From a virus, in IMG/VR virus record IMGVR_UViG_3300046733_000644, positions 1 through 30,242 of that record: a DNA stretch of 30,242 bases. One strand, given 5' to 3'. The position numbers and the translations under genes were made by a program. Below, piece after piece: positions 24,541-30,242 of the stretch. Below the pieces are notes generated by a model that made no database searches, was not told where the DNA came from, and was given only the letters and a program-made list of their open reading frames with translations. Within the stretch, counting starts at the first letter, position 1. Every line of letters begins with the position of its first letter.

Positions 24541-26249
24541 TGATAACCTTTGAGAGACTATCTTACAAAAATTTCCTATCAACTGGAGATAAGGAAACAG
24601 TAATCGATCTGAATAGATCGGCCGCAACTTTGGTTGTTGGAGCAAATGGAGCTGGTAAATCTACGATGCTAGATGCATTATCATTTGCTCTATTTGGAAA
24701 GCCACATCGTAATATCAATAAACCACAGTTGGTAAATTCAATCAATGGTAAAGGTTGTGAGGTTGAGGTAACATTCTCTGTAGGTAAAAATAAATATAGG
24801 GTGTATCGTGGAATCAAACCAGGAGGATTCAAGATATATCAGAATGATCAATTACTGAACCAAGAATCTCATAGCAGAGATTATCAAAAGGTTCTAGAGA
24901 GCAACATTCTTAAACTAAATCATAAGTCTTTTCACCAGGTTGTAGTTCTTGGTTCAAGCAGTTTCATTCCTTTTATGCAATTGCCTACAGCGCAAAGAAG
25001 AGGTGTTATTGAAGACCTACTAGATATTGGTATATTCACAAAGATGAATGTTTTGACAAAGGATCGCTATTCTAAACTCAAGAATGATCTAATCAATACT
25101 ACTAATGAGATCAATATACTTACAGAATCAATAAGATTAAAGAAGAAGCACATTGATGAATTGAAAGCAATTGATCTCAAGAATTCTGTTAAGAACACAA
25201 AGAAGATTAAATCTTTGAAAGATGAGAAAAAACTTCTTGAAGAGAGAAACACAGAATTGCAAAAAGATTTTGATGCAAAATGGCCAGAGCTTAGTTCTCT
25301 TATAGAAGAAGCGACAGAGGGCAGAAAAAATGTAGGTTACGAAAAGAACACCTGTAATCATGAATTAAAATCATTGATGAAACAATCCAAGTTCTTTGAG
25401 GATAATGATTGTTGTCCTACCTGTGATCAGACTATCTCTGATGAATTAAAAGCATCTAAGAAATCGGGTATAAAAGAATCCGCTGGTGTGATTCAAGGCA
25501 CCCTAAAATCTCTAGAAGATGACGATTTTTCACTTCGGCAAACCCTCGATTCTTTAGATATTAAGAAGAAGAATTTAGATAAACTTCGTACAGATATTCG
25601 TATGAATCAAGGCACTATTAACCATTGCCAGGAACAGGTAGATTCATTAGAATCTACCGATGCGGTTGATTCAGTAGATACAAGTTCTTCCGAAAAAGAA
25701 TTGCAGGATGACGAAGAATCTATTATAGATTTAAATAAGAAACAGCAATCACAAACTCATGTTAAGACATACATCGAGGCAATCTTTGAGTTATTAAAAG
25801 ACACAGGAATAAAGACGAAGATCATTCGTGAATATCTACCTGTAATGAATAAACTTATCAATCAATACTTACAGGTATTAGATTTCTTTGTTTCATTTAA
25901 TCTTGATGATTCTTTTAATGAGACTATCAAATCAAGACATAGAGATGATTTCTCTTATGATTCATTTTCAGAGGGTGAGAAACAAAGAATCGATCTGGCT
26001 CTTCTCTTTGCTTGGCGACAGATAGCCAAGATGAAGAATTCAGCCAACACCAATCTTTTGATATTGGATGAAACATTCGATTCAAGTATGGATGCAGATG
26101 GAGTTGATAATCTTCTTAAAATTCTTTTCACATTAAGAGATGATTCCAATGTCTTTGTGATATCGCACAAGCAAGATTTACTAGAAGGCAAATTTCCTGC
26201 CAAGATAGAATTTGAGAAGATCAGAAACTTCTCTGGTATAAAAAAGTAA
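24540..26249 (+). CDS. 46: Recombination endonuclease subunit gp46 (Rad50/SbcC-like ATPase)
   Basis: The protein has 569 residues (T4 gp46 has 560). Walker A GANGAGKS is at 34-41, long coiled-coil arms run about 170-280 and 305-390, the zinc hook CPTC is at 292-295, the ABC signature FSEGEKQR ends at residue 483, and Walker B LLILDE has Asp510/Glu511. This is the complete SMC-like architecture. It pairs with gp47; ATP-driven opening controls access of the nuclease to DNA ends. The gene is coupled to gp47, and the small gene at 26252 begins 2 nt after its stop. Confidence 0.96.
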   Translation: MITFERLSYKNFLSTGDKETVIDLNRSAATLVVGANGAGKSTMLDALSFALFGKPHRNINKPQLVNSINGKGCEVEVTFSVGKNKYRVYRGIKPGGFKIYQNDQLLNQESHSRDYQKVLESNILKLNHKSFHQVVVLGSSSFIPFMQLPTAQRRGVIEDLLDIGIFTKMNVLTKDRYSKLKNDLINTTNEINILTESIRLKKKHIDELKAIDLKNSVKNTKKIKSLKDEKKLLEERNTELQKDFDAKWPELSSLIEEATEGRKNVGYEKNTCNHELKSLMKQSKFFEDNDCCPTCDQTISDELKASKKSGIKESAGVIQGTLKSLEDDDFSLRQTLDSLDIKKKNLDKLRTDIRMNQGTINHCQEQVDSLESTDAVDSVDTSSSEKELQDDEESIIDLNKKQQSQTHVKTYIEAIFELLKDTGIKTKIIREYLPVMNKLINQYLQVLDFFVSFNLDDSFNETIKSRHRDDFSYDSFSEGEKQRIDLALLFAWRQIAKMKNSANTNLLILDETFDSSMDADGVDNLLKILFTLRDDSNVFVISHKQDLLEGKFPAKIEFEKIRNFSGIKK

Positions 26250-26251
26250 TT

Positions 26252-26476
26252 ATGAGGCATTTAGATACATATAATAATACCACATACATGGTTGAATCAA
26301 TGATGGGTAAAGAAGATAATCTACCCTCAAAAGAGCTATTCGAAACATATTTTAATGGAGTCCTCAAACGAGATTTCCTTAAAGACTACGGGATAGAACT
26401 CCAATATAATGAGAATTATTCTCAATTGCTTGAACAATTGAAAGGTATTCGTAAGTCATTGATAGTGAATAACTAG
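26252..26476 (+). CDS. Small hypothetical protein downstream of gp46
   Basis: The protein has 74 residues and I do not recognise it. It is predicted mostly helical, with charged segments (SKELFETYFNGVLKRDF, YSQLLEQLKGIRKSLIV). Only 2 nt separate it from the gp46 stop, so it belongs to the gp47-gp46 unit. No SD is visible. The near-contiguous packing and phage-like codon use support it being expressed. It may be a partner of the recombination complex, which is only inferred from position. Confidence 0.6.
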   Translation: MRHLDTYNNTTYMVESMMGKEDNLPSKELFETYFNGVLKRDFLKDYGIELQYNENYSQLLEQLKGIRKSLIVNN

Positions 26477-26508
26477 TAAACTTTTGGTTTCTTTTAAATT
26501 TTCTTTTG

Positions 26509-26568
26509 TAACTCATTGATATTCAATGGGTTAAAACCATTTACAAAATGGCATTTATGGTATATAAT
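26509..26568 (+). promoter_or_regulatory. Early promoter A with upstream dyad
   Basis: TTTACA (26540-26545), a 17-nt spacer and TATAAT (26563-26568) form a near-consensus sigma70 promoter. Upstream, TAACTCATTGAT (26509-26520) overlaps a perfect dyad CATTGA-N3-TCAATG (26514-26528) centred 19 nt before the -35 start. Initiation is expected about 2 nt before ATG 26577. The rest of the 100-nt gap 26477-26576 shows only T-rich sequence and no convincing terminator. Confidence 0.75.
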
Positions 26569-26576
26569 ATACCTAT

Positions 26577-26879
26577 ATGAGAAAGAAAAGAAAAGATAGA
26601 AACTACGTTCTTTACCGTGTGAGCGGTGGTGACGATGAATATATCGGACTTACGGTTTCTCAAGGTCGAGCATTTTGGAAATCTGTAAAGATTCGGGTTC
26701 AGAAACATATCTCCCGTGCCTTGAAGGAAAACAAGGACTGGACGATGTGCAAATTTATCCGTGAGACAAACGAGACCATCTACTATGAGGTTCTTGAAGT
26801 TGTCCGAGGTCGCAAAGCTGCTTACCAGCGCGAGAGAGAACTCATCGCAGAGTTAAATCCATCACTCAATGATTTTTAA
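26577..26879 (+). CDS. GIY-YIG-like small protein
   Basis: The protein has 100 residues, about the size of one GIY-YIG nuclease domain. YVLY at residues 10-13 and YIG at 22-24 correspond to the two motif halves. Arg40 and His44 (VKIRVQKH) sit where the catalytic Arg and following helix are expected. Glu86/Glu88 in QRERELIAELNPSLND matches the C-terminal Glu and Asn of the family. So a single-domain nuclease is likely, without a DNA-binding extension. It could be a host-DNA-degrading enzyme, a homing-type remnant, or an anti-competitor nuclease. It is monocistronic, with its own early promoter. Confidence 0.7.
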   Translation: MRKKRKDRNYVLYRVSGGDDEYIGLTVSQGRAFWKSVKIRVQKHISRALKENKDWTMCKFIRETNETIYYEVLEVVRGRKAAYQRERELIAELNPSLNDF

Positions 26880-26882
26880 TAT

Positions 26883-26905
26883 GTTGACTATCAACCACTT
26901 ATCAA
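26883..26905 (+). promoter_or_regulatory. Distal operator-like elements upstream of promoter B
   Basis: GTTGA-N3-TCAAC (26883-26895) is a perfect 13-bp dyad. It overlaps TCAACCACTTATCAA (26891-26905), which shares 13 of 15 positions with 22840-22854 upstream of gp55. It lies just after the preceding stop codon, some 60-80 nt from the -35 of promoter B. Confidence 0.45.
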
Positions 26906-26933
26906 TTTTGCGGATGATCAACTACACGAGTCA

Positions 26934-26992
26934 TAACTCATTGATGGTCAGAGACATAAAAGCCTTTACAAATTGTCAAAACCTGATATAAT
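26934..26992 (+). promoter_or_regulatory. Early promoter B with upstream dyad, for the CobT-like gene
   Basis: TAACTCATTGAT (26934-26945) is identical to the element of promoter A. The dyad CATTGA-N3-TCAGAG (26939-26953, imperfect) is again centred 19 nt before the -35. TTTACA (26965-26970), 16 nt, then TATAAT (26987-26992) preceded by TG (extended -10). Initiation is expected near 26999, about 12 nt before the ATG. Confidence 0.78.
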
Positions 26993-27006
26993 ATACATAT
27001 AAGATT
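26976..27006 (+). repeat. 31-bp promoter-leader repeat, copy 1
   Basis: These 31 bases, spanning the spacer, -10 and leader of promoter B, are identical to 29294-29324 in promoter C. After one mismatch the match continues to the ATG. Identity in a non-coding stretch this long, about 2.3 kb apart, points to recent duplication or strong constraint. Confidence 0.85.
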
Positions 27007-27010
27007 AATT

Positions 27011-29173
27011 ATGAATTACGAACTCCAATCCACCCTCGCGAGACTTCTCGCCAAAGAGAACATTGTCGTCACTCACGGCAACATGAAGACCGCAATGTTT
27101 GATGTTAAAAATCGTGTCCTTGGTTTGCCCATGTGGAAAAATAAAAGCAAGGATGTTTACGATATGTTGGTCGGACACGAAGTTGGTCATGCCCTTTACA
27201 CACCAGAAAAAGGAATTGAAGAATTTCGTTCCAAGTGCGGAGACATTCCATTTGATGTTTGTAACATCGTTGAAGATATTCGAATTGAACGAATGATTCA
27301 AGACACTTATCCTGGCTTGCCTCGAGTATTTCGAAAGGCTTACTCTGAGTTGGTTGAGGACGACTTTTTCGGAACCAAGGAAAAGAACATACCCGAATGT
27401 GGCTTTCTTGACCGCCTTAATTTGCGAGGCAAAGTTGGTTCTCTTTTAGATATTCCTTTGGACGCCGATGAAGAGGTGATCTATCAAAAGTGCCTCAAGG
27501 CTCAAACTTTCGACGATGTTCTAGACATTTGCCTAGAGATTAAAGATATGATTGAAAAAGAGCCAGAGTCACCACAAGACCAAAGCGAGAGCGAAGATTC
27601 TTCTGAAGAAGCCGAAGATGTTGACCCTTTACCTTCTGATCAAAACGAAGATGAGAATAACCAAACTGATGGTGATGACTCTAATGAATCAGAAACCGAC
27701 GATGGTTCTGAAGCCGAAGATGGCGAAGAAACAGATGATGGCGATGAAGGCATGCCTGATGCCGATGTATCCAGCTCCGATATTGGTTCTGAAACAGAAA
27801 ATGATGAGACCGAAACTTCTGCCTCAGATTCTAATAGTGGTGCAAGTGACGATATACCTAAAGAATTCGTTGCTGACACTATCAAAGATTTCGAAGACAA
27901 TCTAGGCGAAACCGTTGAGAGCATGACCGAGAGAAAATACACACCAGTCATGCTTCCTCGACCAAATTATATTTATGATTCAATTGTTGACTATGATATG
28001 TTGCGTAAAAATCGTGGCAGTTTTTTAGGATGGCTCGCAGGATGTGATTCAAATGTCTCACAAGATATAAACGATAAATTCATCAATTTCCGTAAGATTA
28101 CTAACAAGAAGGTTGGAACTCTGGTTCGTGAATTCGAACAACGCAAAGCGGCTTTCCAATACTCTCGTGCTACCGAAAGTCGTACCGGTAAATTGGATGT
28201 GAACAAGTTACACAATTACAAGTTGACCGATGAAATTTTCCTCTCGCAAACCAAACTTGCTGATTCGAAATCGCACGGAATGATTTTCCTATTGGATTAT
28301 TCTGGTTCAATGGCTAGAGTTCTTAAAGATGTCATTGACCAGACTCTCAACTTGGTTACCTTTTGTAAGAAGGTCGGAATTCCTTTTCGGGTTTATTCTT
28401 TTACTAACACATATGTAACGAATTCAAAATGCACCATTGATCCTACTTTCAATGAGGTCGATCTATCCAATGTGGTTCTGGTTGAACACATCACCAGCGA
28501 GATGAAAAAGACAACATATGAAGAGGCTTTCCAAGCCCTTTGGGCGACACGGAACACTCATTGGCAGGGCGGACAATATGATTCACTTGGAGGCACACCA
28601 TTAGATACCGTATTGACCATGATGCCAACCATCTTGACTGATTTTGTAAAGAAGACTGGAATTCAAAAAACCACTTTTGTTACCCTAACAGATGGTGACA
28701 GTGCAGGTATCTCTACGAATCACGGCTGGGACGAAATGCTTAGTGGAAGATTGAAAATCAAATCTGGCGGCAAGATTCATGACATTCCACGTTATAGATC
28801 AACTAATAGCTTGATGGAAATGATTAGTGATTTACCTGGCATATCTACTATCGGTTTCTTTCTTCCAAACCACAAGAAAGAACTCAACCGACTTCTAAAT
28901 CGTTTTCATCGCACCACCACCGATGTTAAAAAAGCCAGAAAATTACATGCCAAGAATGGCTTCTCAAGTGTGGAGAACCGCGGCTATGGTGCCTATTACA
29001 TCTTAGATTCAGATGTCGGAATTACCGATAATGATTTTGTAACAAGCATTCAAGAAGACGCAGCCAACTCTCGCAAGGCTCAGAACAGACTCGCTAAACA
29101 GTTCGGCGCCCATAACCAAAAGGCTCGCCAAACACGAATTCTCCTAACTAGTCTGGCTGAAAAGATTGCCTAA
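27011..29173 (+). CDS. HExxH and VWA-domain protein, CobT-like
   Basis: The protein has 720 residues. Residues 56-60 read HEVGH, a zincin motif, followed by VEDIRIERM (87-95), where the Glu could be the third zinc ligand. Residues ~183-275 form a highly acidic, low-complexity linker rich in E, D and S. The C-terminal ~300 residues are a von Willebrand A domain: MIDAS motif DYSGS at 429-433, a Gly/Thr loop GGTPLD, and TDGD beginning at Asp561. Acidic linker plus C-terminal VWA is the layout of the CobT subunit of aerobic cobaltochelatase, and the next gene encodes a CobS-like AAA+ ATPase. Marine T4-like phages carry such pairs. CobN is not in the window, so a chaperone-like MoxR-VWA role is at least as likely as cobalt insertion. 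Confidence 0.85.
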   Translation: MNYELQSTLARLLAKENIVVTHGNMKTAMFDVKNRVLGLPMWKNKSKDVYDMLVGHEVGHALYTPEKGIEEFRSKCGDIPFDVCNIVEDIRIERMIQDTYPGLPRVFRKAYSELVEDDFFGTKEKNIPECGFLDRLNLRGKVGSLLDIPLDADEEVIYQKCLKAQTFDDVLDICLEIKDMIEKEPESPQDQSESEDSSEEAEDVDPLPSDQNEDENNQTDGDDSNESETDDGSEAEDGEETDDGDEGMPDADVSSSDIGSETENDETETSASDSNSGASDDIPKEFVADTIKDFEDNLGETVESMTERKYTPVMLPRPNYIYDSIVDYDMLRKNRGSFLGWLAGCDSNVSQDINDKFINFRKITNKKVGTLVREFEQRKAAFQYSRATESRTGKLDVNKLHNYKLTDEIFLSQTKLADSKSHGMIFLLDYSGSMARVLKDVIDQTLNLVTFCKKVGIPFRVYSFTNTYVTNSKCTIDPTFNEVDLSNVVLVEHITSEMKKTTYEEAFQALWATRNTHWQGGQYDSLGGTPLDTVLTMMPTILTDFVKKTGIQKTTFVTLTDGDSAGISTNHGWDEMLSGRLKIKSGGKIHDIPRYRSTNSLMEMISDLPGISTIGFFLPNHKKELNRLLNRFHRTTTDVKKARKLHAKNGFSSVENRGYGAYYILDSDVGITDNDFVTSIQEDAANSRKAQNRLAKQFGAHNQKARQTRILLTSLAEKIA

Positions 29174-29194
29174 ACCCAAAGTGAACTGGATGAG

Positions 29195-29223
29195 TAACTC
29201 ATTGAATATTAACGACTTATCAA
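29195..29223 (+). promoter_or_regulatory. Distal operator-like elements upstream of promoter C
   Basis: TAACTCATTGAA (29195-29206) repeats the motif of promoters A and B but has no -35/-10 at the matching distance. The imperfect dyad CATTGA-N3-TTAACG (29200-29214) overlaps TTAACGACTTATCAA (29209-29223), related to the element at 26891. This could be a secondary site allowing cooperative binding. Confidence 0.4.
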
Positions 29224-29251
29224 CTTTTGTTAAAAGTTCGAAACAGTTTTG

Positions 29252-29310
29252 TAACTATTTGATGATCAAAGATTTAAAATCCTGTACAAATCCTCAAAAC
29301 CTGATATAAT
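29252..29310 (+). promoter_or_regulatory. Early promoter C with upstream dyad, for the CobS-like gene
   Basis: TAACTATTTGAT (29252-29263) and the dyad TTTGA-N3-TCAAA (29258-29270) are centred 19 nt before TGTACA (29283-29288). A 16-nt spacer leads to TATAAT (29305-29310) with an upstream TG. Initiation is expected about 12 nt before ATG 29329. The 155-nt gap 29174-29328 contains no clear terminator. Confidence 0.75.
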
Positions 29311-29324
29311 ATACATATAAGATT
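29294..29324 (+). repeat. 31-bp promoter-leader repeat, copy 2
   Basis: Identical to 26976-27006. Together the two copies give the CobT-like and CobS-like genes almost the same promoter and leader, predicting matched expression although the genes are separate transcription units. Confidence 0.85.
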
Positions 29325-29328
29325 GATT

Positions 29329-30242
29329 ATGAAAAATACACTAACAAACGAAAATATCGCCTCCATCCACCAAGCGATGGACCTTACTAAAGCCCCGGTT
29401 AAGAAAGCCGCAATCATTGATGTCGCCGAGAGCCTCGGTCTCGACCGTTCTCTCGTGCACAAGACCGTGCGCACGATGTTCTCCAAAGCCTCGAAACGAG
29501 GTTATTACACATTTCCTGTTTCGGAGGTAACTGGTGAATTCCTTACCGCCGACACCCCTGTTTCGACCCCCGCGGTTCGAACTCCTGCTGAGAATTTCAA
29601 ACTGGCGACCACAGTTGCCTCGGTTGTGGACGATGAAATTCACATTCCAACAGTTGATTCCACATATGTCAAGTGGGGTGAATTCAAAACCGTGGCTGAT
29701 ATTCTTGCCGCTGGCATTTTCTACCCATTATATATTGAGGGCATGTCTGGCAATGGTAAAACATTCATGGTCGAACAAGCCTGTGCGAAAGCCAAGCGAG
29801 AATATATCCGGGTTCAGATTTCGCCTGAGACTGACGAGGACGATCTTATCGGTGGCTTTCGACTCATTAATGGCGAGACAATCTACCAAAAGGGACCCGT
29901 AGTCAAGGCTATGGAACGTGGAGCAGTTCTACTGGTTGACGAGATTGACCGTTCAACCAATAAAATCATGTGCCTCCAAGGGGTTCTTGAGGGCAATCCT
30001 GTTCTCTTAAAAAAGACAGGAGAGGTCATTACTCCAGCCCGCGGCTTCACGGTTATTGCCACCGCAAATACTAAAGGTCGTGGTTCTGATGACGGTCGAT
30101 ATACCGCGGCTTCAATCATTGACGATGCCTTCCTAGAACGTTTCGTAGCCACAATCGAACAGGAATACCCTGCGGCTCGCATTGAGAAAAAGATTTTGGT
30201 CAAGCATGCCGAAAAATATGAGGTGAGCGATCTCGAATTCAT
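29329..30242 (+). CDS. MoxR/CobS-like AAA+ ATPase (3' truncated)
   Basis: 304 codons are visible and the frame is open to the end of the window. Residues ~20-63 (KAPVKKAAIIDVAESLGLDR, then VHKTVRTMF) look like a helix-turn-helix-type domain. A linker follows, then the AAA+ core: Walker A GMSGNGKT (138-145), a MoxR-type DEDDLIGGFRL segment, Walker B LLVDEID (201-207), sensor 1 TVIATANT, and DAFLERF with the likely arginine finger. This matches CobS/MoxR ATPases, including the genes annotated cobS in marine T4-like phages. Its partner should be the VWA protein just upstream. The start is the ATG placed relative to the promoter exactly as in the preceding gene. Codons are GC-richer than in the recombination genes. 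Confidence 0.88.
   Translation, partial: MKNTLTNENIASIHQAMDLTKAPVKKAAIIDVAESLGLDRSLVHKTVRTMFSKASKRGYYTFPVSEVTGEFLTADTPVSTPAVRTPAENFKLATTVASVVDDEIHIPTVDSTYVKWGEFKTVADILAAGIFYPLYIEGMSGNGKTFMVEQACAKAKREYIRVQISPETDEDDLIGGFRLINGETIYQKGPVVKAMERGAVLLVDEIDRSTNKIMCLQGVLEGNPVLLKKTGEVITPARGFTVIATANTKGRGSDDGRYTAASIIDDAFLERFVATIEQEYPAARIEKKILVKHAEKYEVSDLEF

Noticed and set aside
27552-27905. Lys/Met-rich open frame on the plus strand
   Set aside because: Out-of-frame shadow of the acidic linker of the CobT-like gene.
29534-29902. 122-codon plus-strand open frame
   Set aside because: It overlaps the CobS-like gene, whose frame carries intact Walker A and B motifs; this one has none.
1-30242. tRNA genes, CRISPR arrays, insertion sequences, attachment sites
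   Set aside because: Reading through the gaps and genes showed no cloverleaf with CCA end, no regularly spaced repeat array, no transposase motif and no integrase or att-like duplication.

Overview
The window is a segment of a tailed phage of the T4 superfamily (myovirus), AT-rich, with every confident gene on the + strand. Evidence: a collinear run of T4 core genes recognisable by motif and order: gp5 (3' end), gp25, gp6, then gp16-gp17-gp18-gp19-gp20, a core protein, gp21-gp22-gp23, and then uvsY-uvsW, gp55, gp47-gp46. The content and order, the Sm-like small gene between uvsW and gp55, and the CobS/CobT-like pair resemble the marine (cyanophage/pelagiphage-type) branch more than coliphage T4. 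The host cannot be named. Early promoters are sigma70-like, and most starts have no clear Shine-Dalgarno (SD) sequence.

Layout. 1-7241: baseplate module, ending in a very large structural protein whose N-terminus is phage-typical but which carries a trypsin-like serine protease domain (GDSG motif) and a duplicated module. 7247-8286: a small unknown gene and a glycosyltransferase-like gene. 8302-10300: terminase. 10400-13196: sheath and tube. 13264-19897: head module, interrupted by a type I sulfatase gene (14866-16269) between portal and prohead-core genes. 19969-22799: a tube-like structural gene, recombination genes and an Sm-like gene. 22908-26476: late sigma factor, SbcCD-like recombination nuclease and a small unknown gene. 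26577-30242: three genes, each behind its own early promoter: a GIY-YIG-like protein, a HExxH + von Willebrand A (VWA) protein (CobT-like) and a MoxR/CobS-like AAA+ ATPase that runs off the end.

Regulation is unusually legible. Seven T4-type late promoters (TATAAATA) are present. Three sit exactly 5 nt before an ATG and two sit 7 nt before one, which predicts leaderless or almost leaderless late mRNAs. Two of them directly follow strong intrinsic terminators. At the right end, three sigma70-like promoters share a TTGA-N3-TCAA-type dyad centred 19 nt upstream of the -35 start, which looks like a phage early regulon operator.

The genes together make head, tail and baseplate, package DNA, and run recombination-dependent replication coupled to late transcription (gp55, gp46/47, UvsW/UvsY). 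The accessory genes (protease domain, sulfatase, glycosyltransferase-like, CobS/CobT-like pair) are the least expected part.
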